Source: Candidatus Gastranaerophilales bacterium
GTDB lineage: Bacteria > Cyanobacteriota > Vampirovibrionia > Gastranaerophilales > Gastranaerophilaceae
Length of the DNA stretch: 53,474 nucleotides
Direction of reading: 5' to 3'
NCBI GenBank assembly: GCA_944323695.1
Contig: CALUTI010000005.1
Coordinates: forward strand, 1 to 53,474
Shown here: piece after piece, positions 1-9,032 of the stretch
How positions within the stretch are numbered: position 1 is the first letter of the stretch
How the letters are laid out: every line of letters starts with the position of its first letter
Translations under genes and position numbers: made by a program
Notes under the pieces: model-generated
The model's input: only the letters and a program-made list of their open reading frames with translations
Database searches by the model: none
What the model was told of the DNA's origin: nothing

Positions 1-54
1 TTGATGAAAGTTATTCTAATTTTATTCTATAAAAATTATATATGAGACTTTTTG

Positions 55-230
55 ATACATTTTGATAAAAAAGTATAAAAAAGCGTAGCTATAAGTATTT
101 ATATTGTATAGCCTGTGTTTTTTAGTATTTTAGTTACAGTTTTTTAATATAGTGAAAATATATAAAATATTTATGTTAGTATGAAAAAAATAATAAATTA
201 TTTACTCTATACTTTTTTATCAAAATGTAT
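55..230. repeat. 23-bp perfect inverted repeat flanking a 130-bp AT-rich segment
   Basis: Arms at 55-77 and 208-230 are exact reverse complements over 23 bases (arm 2 begins TATACTTTTTTATC and ends AAAATGTAT). Each arm is itself a rough dyad, ATAC...GTAT around a TTTT-GAT-AAAA core, as in tyrosine-recombinase core sites. The arms enclose 78-207, which is very AT-rich and holds several TATA-like boxes in both directions but no promoter I can call with confidence. The segment lies just upstream of the recombinase-like gene and the first glycan operon. Arm length and spacing match invertible promoters of other gut bacteria. Orientation switching is inferred, not seen. No gene is visible in 1-255. 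Confidence 0.8.
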
Positions 231-255
231 AGAAAATTAGGAAGGGCATTGAAGG

Positions 256-786
256 TTGACAGTTAGTTCTCCGATAAAAGATATCCAAACTATAAATATA
301 ATTAAGGATTTATATAAAAAGAAAAATATGATCCGGGATTTATTACTTTTTGAACTTGCAATTAATACAGGCGCAAATCTTAATGATTTGTTAAATTTAA
401 ATGTAAAAGATGTGATAAATAAGCACTATCTTGTAATAGATGGTAAAAAAAGTTTTCCTTTATCTGAAACAATAAAAGAGCTTATTTCAGAAGTTGTTTC
501 TAACCGTTCACTGACTGAACCTTTATTCAAGACTATAAAAAATAACCGATTGGATAGAACATTTGTTTTTTATAGTTTTAGGGATATATGTAATGAACTT
601 GGGCTTGAAAAAGACATTACAGTTGCATCATGGCGAAAAACATTTGCATATCATCATTACGAAAAATATAAAGATTTATCATACCTGCAGTGGCTTTTTA
701 ATCAAACTACCGTTGATTTAACAATGAAATTTATAGGTATCCGCGAAAATATGAACTTGAGATACAGACAAGGAGTGTGTTTGTAA
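256..786 (+). CDS. Degenerate tyrosine recombinase-like protein, leader gene of glycan operon 1
   Basis: A 176-residue protein resembling only the catalytic domain of XerC/D-type tyrosine recombinases. Aligned by eye, the usual TGLRxSEL motif is TGANLNDL near residue 39, so Arg I is lost. The HxLRHTF motif is ASWRKTF near residue 124, keeping only Arg II. The LGH box is FNQ and the nucleophilic Tyr position appears to be Phe. It should bind DNA but probably cannot cut it. There is no N-terminal core-binding domain. The TTG start at 256 is preceded by AGGAAGG at 239-245. Its TAA overlaps the ATG of the next gene (TAATG), so the two are translationally coupled. A regulatory role for the operon is inferred; a decaying integrase is the alternative. 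Confidence 0.6.
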   Translation: MTVSSPIKDIQTINIIKDLYKKKNMIRDLLLFELAINTGANLNDLLNLNVKDVINKHYLVIDGKKSFPLSETIKELISEVVSNRSLTEPLFKTIKNNRLDRTFVFYSFRDICNELGLEKDITVASWRKTFAYHHYEKYKDLSYLQWLFNQTTVDLTMKFIGIRENMNLRYRQGVCL

Positions 787-1793
787 TGCTAACGATTAAT
801 CCGTTTGATATCGAGATTTTTATATTGACTTATAACAGGAAAGAGTTTTTAAAAAAAGCACTTGAAAGTGCATTAAATCAAACTATAAAAGATCTAAAGA
901 TTACAGTAGTTGATAATGGCAGTACTGATGGAACAGAAGAGTTTGTCAGATCCTATCTTAACCGGTATGAGAATTTAAACTATGTCAGACACAACGAGAA
1001 TATTGAAGTTTTGGAAAATATAAAATTTACGGTTGGTCTTGCAAAAGAAAAGTATATGTTAATGTTTCATGATGATGATTTTATTCATCCTCAATATATT
1101 GAAACAGTTCTAAATATTATATCAAAACATGATGATATTGATTTTCTTTATCCTAAGACAACAATTTTTCAGTCAGAGGATAAAATAGATAATCAAATTT
1201 TTTCTGATATAAAATATCAAATTTATGACAGACAGCATTTTACCGCAAAAATGTTTATAAATAAGGGAACGGAAAATGTTGTTTTTCCAAGTTCCGTCTA
1301 CAGGACAGCTAACGTAAAACAGGCAATTTTACATGAAGCAATAAACACGACAGGCACAATTGCGGATAATGTGATCATAGTGGAATCTGTCATAAACGGC
1401 AAATGTGTTTATATTGAAAATTCGCTTTATTACTATAGAAGTCATCCAAGTCAAGAGTCACAGGTTTTAAAATTATATCCTGATGAAATTATCTGTTGTC
1501 TTAAGTTTTTCAAAGAAAAATTAAACAGTGATTTTTACTCCAAATTAATATTCAATGTTTTTTCTTATTACAGACTTTTACGTTTGTATAAACATTTTGG
1601 CTTATATAAAAATACAAAACTAAAAGAATTGGAAGATGACGCATATAAAGGAAATGCAGTTACAATATATGATTATATATTGTTCAAGCCTTATGGAATA
1701 TTGTTAAGGCCATTCAATGCTTTACTAAAGAAAATTTTGCAAAAAGTTAAACATCAAAACGAAACTTTTAGATTAGAAGGAGAAGCTAAATGA
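786..1793 (+). CDS. Family 2 glycosyltransferase
   Basis: A GT-A fold glycosyltransferase of 335 residues. The N-terminus carries the family signature IFILTYNR followed by VVDNGSTDGT, and the metal/nucleotide-binding acidic motif is HDDDF near residue 96. It should transfer a sugar from an NDP donor to a growing surface glycan at the cytoplasmic membrane face. ATG 786 is preferred over the in-frame GTG at 777 because AAGGAG at 770-775 sits 10 bases before 786 but only one base before 777. The gene overlaps rfbF by 4 bases (ATGA). Donor and acceptor cannot be told from sequence. Confidence 0.85.
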   Translation: MLTINPFDIEIFILTYNRKEFLKKALESALNQTIKDLKITVVDNGSTDGTEEFVRSYLNRYENLNYVRHNENIEVLENIKFTVGLAKEKYMLMFHDDDFIHPQYIETVLNIISKHDDIDFLYPKTTIFQSEDKIDNQIFSDIKYQIYDRQHFTAKMFINKGTENVVFPSSVYRTANVKQAILHEAINTTGTIADNVIIVESVINGKCVYIENSLYYYRSHPSQESQVLKLYPDEIICCLKFFKEKLNSDFYSKLIFNVFSYYRLLRLYKHFGLYKNTKLKELEDDAYKGNAVTIYDYILFKPYGILLRPFNALLKKILQKVKHQNETFRLEGEAK

Positions 1794-2587
1794 AAGTAAT
1801 AATTTTAGCAGGAGGCTTAGGGACAAGACTTTCGGAAGAAACAAGATTAATTCCGAAACCAATGGTGGAAATTGGCGGGAAGCCCATACTCTGGCATATT
1901 ATGAAAATTTATTCATATTATGGATTTAATGATTTTATTATATTGACCGGTTACAAATCTCACGTCATCAAGGAATATTTTGTAAATTATTATCAACAAT
2001 ATTCTGACATAACAGTAGATATGTCAACCAATTCTGTAGAAATTCATAAAATAGATACTGAGCCATGGAAGGTTACAATGCTTTATACCGGTCAAGAGAC
2101 AATGACCGGCTCAAGGATTAAAAAGGCGCAGAAATATATAGGCAATGAACCGTTTTTATTGACATACGGAGATGGTGTATCAGATGTAGATATCAACAAG
2201 CTAATAGACTGTCATAAAAGAAGCGGTAAATATTTGACCTTGACTGCCGTAAAACCCGGTGGAAAGTTTGGCGCTTTGGATATAGATTCTGAAGGTAATA
2301 TAAAGAGCTTTACAGAAAAACCGCAAGGCGACGGGAACTGGATTAACGGCGGCTTTATGGTATGCGAGCCGGAGGTATTTGATTATATAAAACCGGATGT
2401 AAATGATGTTGTATTTGAACGCGAACCATTGGAAAATCTTGCAAAAACCGGACAGCTTAATTCATACAAGCACAACGGTTTTTGGTATCCTATGGATACT
2501 TTGCAGGGAAAAAATCATCTTACGGAATTATGGTTAAAAGGTAAAGCTCCATGGGCATTGTGGCTGAAAGAGGCAGTTAATGTTTAA
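1790..2587 (+). CDS. rfbF: Glucose-1-phosphate cytidylyltransferase
   Basis: Makes CDP-glucose from CTP and glucose-1-phosphate, the first step to CDP-3,6-dideoxyhexoses. The 265-residue length is typical. The nucleotidyltransferase motif GGLGTRL is at residues 8-14, the KPM segment at 23-25 and the metal-binding YGDGVSDVD at 126-134. It is followed by rfbG and rfbH, the classic gene order, with an 8-base overlap into rfbG. This context separates it from the related glucose-1-phosphate thymidylyl- and uridylyltransferases. Confidence 0.93.
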   Translation: MKVIILAGGLGTRLSEETRLIPKPMVEIGGKPILWHIMKIYSYYGFNDFIILTGYKSHVIKEYFVNYYQQYSDITVDMSTNSVEIHKIDTEPWKVTMLYTGQETMTGSRIKKAQKYIGNEPFLLTYGDGVSDVDINKLIDCHKRSGKYLTLTAVKPGGKFGALDIDSEGNIKSFTEKPQGDGNWINGGFMVCEPEVFDYIKPDVNDVVFEREPLENLAKTGQLNSYKHNGFWYPMDTLQGKNHLTELWLKGKAPWALWLKEAVNV

Positions 2588-3662
2588 TAATATTTATCAT
2601 AATAAACGCGTATTTTTAACAGGTCATACCGGTTTTAAAGGAAGCTGGCTTTCGTTATGGCTTACAGCGCTGGGTGCAAAAGTTTGCGGATATTCGTTGG
2701 CGCCAAATACGGAACCGTCAATGTATGAAGAACTAAAAATAGGTGATAGAATCGAAAAATCCGTAATCGGCAACCTGCTTGATTTTGAAAAATTACAAAA
2801 AGAAATTAATGATTTTCAGCCGGAAATAATTTTTCATCTGGCAGCGCAGCCATTAGTGCGGCTTTCTTATTCAGAACCAATTTTAACCTATCAAACAAAT
2901 GTAATAGGAACATTAAATGTTCTGGAAGCTGCAAGAAGATGCTCATCTGTCAAGGCATTTGTTAATGTTACGACAGATAAGTGTTATGAAAATAGGGAAA
3001 TAGCTAGTGGTTACAAAGAAGACGAGCCAATGGGCGGATATGATATGTATTCAAGCTCCAAAGGTTGCGTGGAGATTATGTCATCATCTTTCAGACGTTC
3101 ATTTTTGGAAAACGGTTATGCCATGGCAACAGCGAGAGCCGGGAATGTAATAGGCGGAGGAGATTGGGCGCTTGACAGACTTATACCGGATTGCATAAAG
3201 GCAATAAACAGCGGGCAAAAAATAGAGATAAGAAATCCAATAGCAGTTCGCCCATGGCAGCATGTTTTAGAACCTTTATCAGGCTACTTGCTTTTGGGAC
3301 AAAAACTTATTCAGGAAGGCAATAAATATGCTGAAGGCTTTAATTTTGGCCCGAACGAGGAAAGCGTATTGCGTGTAGCAGAAGTCGCGGATAAGGTTTG
3401 TAAATTCTACGGCAAAGGCGAAGTGGTTATACATAAAAAAGATAATTTGCATGAGGCAAATTTGTTAATGCTGAATATAGAAAAAGCCGAAAGAATATTG
3501 GGCTGGACACCAACGTACACGGCAGACAAAGCAATCGAAGAAACAGTTAATTGGTATAAATATTTTTATGAAGGCAAAAAAGATTTATATGAATTTACAG
3601 TAAAACAGATTAAAGGTTATGAGGAGAGTATAAAGTGGAACAAGAATTACGCAATAAAGTAA
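2580..3662 (+). CDS. rfbG: CDP-glucose 4,6-dehydratase
   Basis: An SDR-superfamily dehydratase converting CDP-glucose to CDP-4-keto-6-deoxyglucose. It has 360 residues. The NAD-binding loop GHTGFKGSW is at 15-23, TTDK is at 131-134 and the catalytic YSSSK at 157-161. These match the extended SDR dehydratases, and the GHTGFKGSWL start is characteristic of RfbG. It overlaps rfbF by 8 bases and rfbH by 28 bases, so translation of the three is coupled. Confidence 0.93.
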   Translation: MFNNIYHNKRVFLTGHTGFKGSWLSLWLTALGAKVCGYSLAPNTEPSMYEELKIGDRIEKSVIGNLLDFEKLQKEINDFQPEIIFHLAAQPLVRLSYSEPILTYQTNVIGTLNVLEAARRCSSVKAFVNVTTDKCYENREIASGYKEDEPMGGYDMYSSSKGCVEIMSSSFRRSFLENGYAMATARAGNVIGGGDWALDRLIPDCIKAINSGQKIEIRNPIAVRPWQHVLEPLSGYLLLGQKLIQEGNKYAEGFNFGPNEESVLRVAEVADKVCKFYGKGEVVIHKKDNLHEANLLMLNIEKAERILGWTPTYTADKAIEETVNWYKYFYEGKKDLYEFTVKQIKGYEESIKWNKNYAIK

Positions 3663-4990
3663 AAGAAGCAGCTAGTGAATATTATAAACAAGTTTTTGGA
3701 AAGAAAAGAGAGTTTGATTATATTCCACCTTCAGGAAAACTTTTGGGCGAAGAAGAACTGCTTAATATGATAGATGCTTCTTTGGATATGTGGTTGACTG
3801 CAGGAAGATTCAATAAAGAATTCGAGACAAAATTTGCGAAATATCTGGGAGTAAAATATGCACTGTCAACAAATTCCGGCTCAAGCGCGAATTTACTTGC
3901 CTTTTCAGCATTAACTTCGCATAAGCTTGGTGAAAGAGCATTAAAAAAAGGTGATGAAGTAATCTCTGTTGCAGCAGGATTTCCGACAACAATAAATCCT
4001 ATTATTCAGCATGGAATGATCCCTGTTTTTGTGGATTGCGAAATCGGCACATATAATATTGATGCGGAAAAAATAGAAGAGGCTATAACTCCGAAAACAA
4101 AAGCAATATTTTTAGCCCATACACTTGGTAACAGCTATGATTTGGATAAGATAATGAGTTTGGCGGAAAAATATAACTTATGGGTAATAGAAGATTCTTG
4201 TGATGCTTTAGGCGGCGAATACAAAGGTAAAAAAATCGGCACAATTGGTCATATCGGGACATTTAGTTTTTATCCGGCGCATCATCTTACAATGGGCGAA
4301 GGCGGTGCAGTAATAACAAATGATCCGCAATTATATAAAATTATTATGTCGTTTAGAGACTGGGGAAGAGATTGCTGCTGTCCTCCCGGAAAAGATGGGG
4401 TGTGCGGTAAAAGATTCTCTCAGCAACTGGGCAACCTTCCTTTTGGCTATGATCATAAATACACATATTCTCATATCGGATTTAATTTAAAAATTACTGA
4501 TTGGCAGGCGGCTTTAGGTTGTTCGCAAATAGATAAACTGGATGGTTTTTTGGAACAAAGACGTAAAAATGCAGAGCTTTTGACGGAAAAATTGTCAGAC
4601 CTTACAGACTATTTAATTTTGCCAAAAGTAAATGACGGGGTAAAGCCTTCATGGTTTGGGTATCTGATTTCAGTAAAAGAAGATGCCCCGTTTACAAAAC
4701 AACAGATGGTTGAATACCTTGAAAATCATAAGGTCGGTACCCGCCAATTATTTGCGGGAAATATTTTAAGACAGCCGATGATTGTTGAGAACGATGTTAA
4801 TTTCAGACTCGGTGATTCTGAAATATTGAATTCAAAAGACTTAACAGAGGAGCATTATAAACTTCTTCCGAATACTGAATTCATAATGAATAATACCTTC
4901 TGGGTAGGAACTTTCCCTGCTCTGGGAGAAAAGGAAATTACAAGAATTGCAGATACAATTCATAATTGTGTGAAGGAGTATGTATGCTGA
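3635..4990 (+). CDS. rfbH: CDP-4-keto-6-deoxyglucose 3-dehydrase (E1-type)
   Basis: A PLP/PMP and iron-sulfur enzyme that removes the C3 hydroxyl from CDP-4-keto-6-deoxyglucose. The 451-residue protein has SFYPAHHLTMGEGG near residues 211-224, where ordinary aminotransferases carry a Schiff-base Lys and this family has His. The cluster DCCCPPGKDGVC near 246-257 supplies the cysteines of the [2Fe-2S] centre. The start is GTG 3635, behind GAGGAGAG and inside the end of rfbG. The reductase partner (E3/DdhD/AscD) is not in this window, so it must be encoded elsewhere or replaced by a general electron donor. Confidence 0.93.
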   Translation: MEQELRNKVKEAASEYYKQVFGKKREFDYIPPSGKLLGEEELLNMIDASLDMWLTAGRFNKEFETKFAKYLGVKYALSTNSGSSANLLAFSALTSHKLGERALKKGDEVISVAAGFPTTINPIIQHGMIPVFVDCEIGTYNIDAEKIEEAITPKTKAIFLAHTLGNSYDLDKIMSLAEKYNLWVIEDSCDALGGEYKGKKIGTIGHIGTFSFYPAHHLTMGEGGAVITNDPQLYKIIMSFRDWGRDCCCPPGKDGVCGKRFSQQLGNLPFGYDHKYTYSHIGFNLKITDWQAALGCSQIDKLDGFLEQRRKNAELLTEKLSDLTDYLILPKVNDGVKPSWFGYLISVKEDAPFTKQQMVEYLENHKVGTRQLFAGNILRQPMIVENDVNFRLGDSEILNSKDLTEEHYKLLPNTEFIMNNTFWVGTFPALGEKEITRIADTIHNCVKEYVC

Positions 4991-5835
4991 GTAGTAAAAA
5001 AACATTAGAAAAAAATGCTCTTACAATTCGTTACGGTATAATGAAAGCAATCAGTTCAAACAGAGGCGGACACATCGGCGGTTCAATGGATCTGGCAGAT
5101 ATGTTATCTGTGGTTTATACGGATTTTATAAGGGTAAATCCTGAAAATCCACGTGATGAAAACCGTGATTTTATGATATTTTCAAAAGGTCATGCAGGTC
5201 CTGCATTGTATTCGGCATTGTGTTTTAAGGGTTTTTTCCCTCCGGAAAGACTGGAAAATTTAAATAAACCAAACTCATTACTTCCGGGTCACTGCGATAG
5301 AAATAAAGTTCCGGGAGTTGATGCGACAACCGGCAGTTTGGGGCAGGGATTGTCAATTGCATGCGGTGCTGCACATGCAGCCAAGATTAAAGGGACAGAT
5401 CAAAGAGTTTATTGTGTAATAGGTGACGGAGAGGCGGCCGAAGGTCAAATTTGGGAGGCCGCACAGTATGCAGCTCATTATGAACTGGATAATTTAATCG
5501 CATTTTTAGACTGGAACAATAAACAAATTGACGGAACAGTTGATGAGGTTATGAAACTCGGTGATCCTGTTAAAAAATTTGAAGCTTTTGGCTGGAATGC
5601 TCAATTGGTAACCGGTACTGACGTTATCGGAATTCAAAAAGCAATTAATAGCGCTGTAACCTGTCATTCGAAAAAGCCTGTAATGATTGTTTTGAAAACA
5701 GTTAAAGGACAGGGCGCAAAGTGCATTATGGAAATGCCAAATAACCATTGTATTGCTCTGACAGATGAACTTAAGGAAAAAGTTATGAGTGAATTGGATG
5801 AACAGGCTGAAAAACTTGAAATGGAGGTTGTTTAA
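4984..5835 (+). CDS. Transketolase-like protein, N-terminal (TPP-binding) half, pair 1
   Basis: The pyrophosphate-binding half of a split transketolase, 283 residues. The TPP motif starts GDGEAAEGQIW and ends with DWNN, and the conserved histidine motifs GGHIGGS and SKGHAG are intact. ATG 4984 follows AAGGAG by 5 bases; the in-frame TTG at 4966 lies ahead of that ribosome site and is unlikely. The C-terminal half follows at once (TAATG). Natural split transketolases are known, so this is not a broken gene. Next to rfbFGH it probably moves a two-carbon unit onto or from a keto-sugar, giving a branched or chain-extended sugar; that is inference. Confidence 0.88.
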   Translation: MLSSKKTLEKNALTIRYGIMKAISSNRGGHIGGSMDLADMLSVVYTDFIRVNPENPRDENRDFMIFSKGHAGPALYSALCFKGFFPPERLENLNKPNSLLPGHCDRNKVPGVDATTGSLGQGLSIACGAAHAAKIKGTDQRVYCVIGDGEAAEGQIWEAAQYAAHYELDNLIAFLDWNNKQIDGTVDEVMKLGDPVKKFEAFGWNAQLVTGTDVIGIQKAINSAVTCHSKKPVMIVLKTVKGQGAKCIMEMPNNHCIALTDELKEKVMSELDEQAEKLEMEVV

Positions 5836-6803
5836 TGCAATTAAGATATACTGGCGGAAAAGCTGAAAAGGAGCCATTACAGGTTTTTAACGAAACAATG
5901 CGTGAATTATTTGAAGAAGATAAACGTGTTGTTTATCTGGATGCTGATTTAATGGGGTCGTTAAAGACAGCACAGCTTTGGAAAGATTATCCGAAAAATG
6001 TATTTAATACCGGCATTCAAGAGGCAAATATGATAGGTGTTGCAGCCGGCATGTATTTGAATGGCTTAAAACCGTATGTCCATTCATTTTCACCCTTTGC
6101 ATCAAGACGGGTATTTGATCAGGTATTTTTAAGTATAGGTTATGCTAAAAAAAGTATAAGAATAATAGGTTCAGATGCGGGGATTATGGCAACAAATAAC
6201 GGCGGAACTCACATGAGCTTTGAAGATGTCGCAATGATGAGAACAATTCCTGATGCTTGTGTAATTGATGCGTCTGATCCTGTAATGTTCGGGGAATTAT
6301 TAAAACTTACAAAAGACAGACCCGGGGTTACATATATACGTACAGCGAGACGTGATTTGAAAGATATTTATGTACCTGATGAAAAATTTGAGATAGGCAA
6401 AGGAAAAATTTTGCGTGAAGGTTCGGATGTCTCTTTGATAGCATCCGGTATCATGGTTGCAACATGTCTTGAAGCTGCTGAAAAACTTGCACAAATAGGT
6501 ATCAATGCGAGGGTTGTTGATATTATTACAATCAAACCTATTGATAAAGAGCTGGTCATAGACTGTGCAAAGACAACAAATGCAATTGTTGTTTGTGAGA
6601 ACGCAAATGTAATAGGCGGTCTGGGCAGTGCCGTATGTGATATCACGGCAGAAAGTTGCCCTGTTTGCGTGGAAAAAATCGGAATTAACGACAAATATGG
6701 CTGCGTCGGTAACGAACAATTTTTACGTGAAAAATACGGTTTAACAGTTGAAAGTATTGTTGAAAAAGCTAAAAAGTTAATAGAAAAGAGAGAAGCGAAA
6801 TGA
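5835..6803 (+). CDS. Transketolase-like protein, C-terminal half, pair 1
   Basis: The pyrimidine-binding and C-terminal domains of a split transketolase, 322 residues. It has the segment NTGIQEANMIGVAAGM, whose Glu activates TPP in this family, then the transketolase C-terminal domain with VICENANVIGGLGSAV-like sequence near residue 255. It should form a heterotetramer with the product of 4984-5835, the active site lying at the interface. The start overlaps the upstream stop by one base behind GGAGG. It ends with an ATGA overlap into the aldolase gene. Confidence 0.88.
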   Translation: MQLRYTGGKAEKEPLQVFNETMRELFEEDKRVVYLDADLMGSLKTAQLWKDYPKNVFNTGIQEANMIGVAAGMYLNGLKPYVHSFSPFASRRVFDQVFLSIGYAKKSIRIIGSDAGIMATNNGGTHMSFEDVAMMRTIPDACVIDASDPVMFGELLKLTKDRPGVTYIRTARRDLKDIYVPDEKFEIGKGKILREGSDVSLIASGIMVATCLEAAEKLAQIGINARVVDIITIKPIDKELVIDCAKTTNAIVVCENANVIGGLGSAVCDITAESCPVCVEKIGINDKYGCVGNEQFLREKYGLTVESIVEKAKKLIEKREAK

Positions 6804-8893
6804 TAAAATTATTGGATTGTACCCTACGAGACGGCGGTTATGTAAATGATTGGAAATTCGGGCATAAAGCAATTAAAGATATAAAAGAAAATCTTGAGTT
6901 GTCCGGTGTTGATATAATTGAGCTTGGTTTTATAAAAAATGAACCGGAAAATAAAGATAGAACTGTTTTTAATAATATAGACAGTGTAAAGAAGTTGATA
7001 GGGCAGAAACTTCCCAATAGAGAATATGCTGTTATGGCAGAAGTTGTAAACCCGCTTCCGCTTGATATGCTGGCGCCATACGATGAAGAATCACCTGAGA
7101 TTATAAGAGTAATTGTATGGAAAAGGATGTTGAAAGAAGGTTTTGAATACTGTAAAGGAATTGTGGAAAAGGGCTACAAGCTTTGTGTTCAGCCTGCGCG
7201 TGTGAGTCAGTATTCTGATGAAGAATTTGTCGATATGATTAAGATGTTTAATGAGCTTAATCCTATGGCTATCTATGTCGTTGACAGCTGGGGAACAATG
7301 TATAAAGAAGAACTTTTACATTATTTAAAACTTGCTGATGAAAATTTAAAAGACGGAATTTCTGTAGGGTATCACGGTCATAATAATATGATGCAGGCAT
7401 TTGATGTGGCGTGTGCATTTTGTGAACAACCGCTAAAACGCGATTTGATAATTGATGCCAGTGTCTACGGAATAGGCCGCGGCGCAGGAAATCTTAATAC
7501 GGAGATTTTTGCCAAATATGCTAATACATACCTTGATAAATTCTATGATTTAAAACCTTTAGTAAAAATTTATAACAAATATATTTCACAGATTTACAAA
7601 AAAGAAAAGTGGGGCTATTCAGTACCTTATTTTATTAGCGCAAAATATAATTGTAATCCGAATTTTGCAAGTTACTATGAGAAAAAAGGTGTTTCAGCTG
7701 AACTGATTGAAAGAGCAATTTCTACTATGAAGCCTGATGAACGTATTATATTCAAAAAAGAGGTCGCGGATGAATATTATACAAAAATTGATAAATATCA
7801 TGGCAAACGTTTGGGGATAATATTAATTACAGCTAATAAGCCTGCTGTAGTTCATTGTTTTTTGCAGAGAATTGCGCATACGGCTGCTGAACTTAATGTG
7901 GATATTATTGTTTATGATGGCAGCAAGAATAATGATACCAAAAATATTACTCAGATGTTTACTGCAAAAGGATTTTCAAATATTAAATACCAATATTATT
8001 CCGCATTGGATAAACTTAATTCAATTGACAGAAAAGTAATTAGTGCTTACGAAAAATATTCGGATGATTATGAATATTTATGGGTAACGCGTGATTCTTT
8101 ATCAATTAATCTTGATAAAGTCTGGGCAGGAATTATCGATTATATGAATGCTGCAGTTGATTTAATCGTTGTTGACGAAAAAACACGTGATTATAAAAAT
8201 CACGGTTCCAAAATTTATACAGATTGCACACAGTATTTTGTTGAACAATGTCATCAAACCACTATCTTAGGTGCAAGTATAGTCAGATCGGATGTTATAA
8301 AGAATATAATCAAAGAAGTTCCGTTGGATATGGAGAAAAATTTTGGAATCTGGCAGCCGATTTCTTATCTTGAATACTTTGCCAAGCACGATTTTGTCGC
8401 TGCAAGCTGGGTTGGCGATTTATGGGTAATGATGCCTCGAACATTAACACGAAACAAGAGGGGAACTTCTTTTTGGCATAAAAATACTTTATGGCAGTGG
8501 GGTGAACGGTGGTATAAAGCTATAACTTCGCTTCCAGAGGTTTATGATGAATTTAAGCCTTATGTATTGAAATTTGAATTGATTGACTGTAAACCGTTTT
8601 CGTTATTATTTCTTGCAAATGTTAGAAAATTGGGCGGACTTGATATATTTAAGGTGAATAAGTACAAAAAGTATTTACCTTATGTGTGTGATACTCCGAT
8701 TTGGCAGTTCTATGTGCTTTCGTTAATACCAAGGATTGCAGTTAATAGAATTGTCAGAATTTTTGTAGAAAAGTCAGGCAAAATTAAAAGAAGAAAATAT
8801 AGCAAATCAAGACGTTTAGCATTTAAAAAAGTCCTGAAATACAGTCGTAGCCTGGTAATCGGGGGGGGGGTGGCTCCTTCTCAGCTTAATTAA
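6800..8893 (+). CDS. HMGL/DRE-TIM aldolase fused to a glycosyltransferase-like domain; ends just after a poly-G tract
   Basis: A 697-residue two-domain protein. Residues 1 to about 265 form an HMGL-like TIM barrel of the 4-hydroxy-2-oxovalerate aldolase type: TLRDGG at 8-13 and the metal-binding HGH at 192-194. From about 335 a second domain begins LGIILITANK, with VYDGSKNNDT and YLWVTRDSL, and looks like a GT-A-type glycosyltransferase. A G10 run encodes GGG near the end, after which the frame closes in 8 codons. With 9 or 12 G the frame would stay open through the next gene, giving one protein of about 1103 residues with two copies of the second domain. As read here the gene is in the short state. 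The aldolase substrate is unknown. Confidence 0.8.
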   Translation: MIKLLDCTLRDGGYVNDWKFGHKAIKDIKENLELSGVDIIELGFIKNEPENKDRTVFNNIDSVKKLIGQKLPNREYAVMAEVVNPLPLDMLAPYDEESPEIIRVIVWKRMLKEGFEYCKGIVEKGYKLCVQPARVSQYSDEEFVDMIKMFNELNPMAIYVVDSWGTMYKEELLHYLKLADENLKDGISVGYHGHNNMMQAFDVACAFCEQPLKRDLIIDASVYGIGRGAGNLNTEIFAKYANTYLDKFYDLKPLVKIYNKYISQIYKKEKWGYSVPYFISAKYNCNPNFASYYEKKGVSAELIERAISTMKPDERIIFKKEVADEYYTKIDKYHGKRLGIILITANKPAVVHCFLQRIAHTAAELNVDIIVYDGSKNNDTKNITQMFTAKGFSNIKYQYYSALDKLNSIDRKVISAYEKYSDDYEYLWVTRDSLSINLDKVWAGIIDYMNAAVDLIVVDEKTRDYKNHGSKIYTDCTQYFVEQCHQTTILGASIVRSDVIKNIIKEVPLDMEKNFGIWQPISYLEYFAKHDFVAASWVGDLWVMMPRTLTRNKRGTSFWHKNTLWQWGERWYKAITSLPEVYDEFKPYVLKFELIDCKPFSLLFLANVRKLGGLDIFKVNKYKKYLPYVCDTPIWQFYVLSLIPRIAVNRIVRIFVEKSGKIKRRKYSKSRRLAFKKVLKYSRSLVIGGGVAPSQLN
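8861..8870 (+). repeat. Poly-G tract (G10), predicted phase-variation site at a gene-gene seam
   Basis: Ten consecutive G at the 3' end of the aldolase-GT gene. With 10 G the frame ends at 8893. With 9 or 12 G, translation enters the frame of the next gene and runs open to 10112. No ATG, GTG or TTG occurs in that frame between the tract and 9033. Confidence 0.85.
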
Positions 8894-9032
8894 AAAATGT
8901 ATAGTCTCATCAAGATGTGTAAGATCACATAGCGGTAAAATTTGTATAGAACGAAAAATATTTGGAATAAAGTTTAAACATACATTTTATTTCAAAAAGA
9001 GTAAATATAATTTAGGTGCGATAAAAGAAATA

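Noticed and set aside
4984-6803. Split transketolase as a frameshifted single gene
   Set aside because: Each half has its own ribosome site and start, and the same split occurs in pair 2. Split transketolases are natural.
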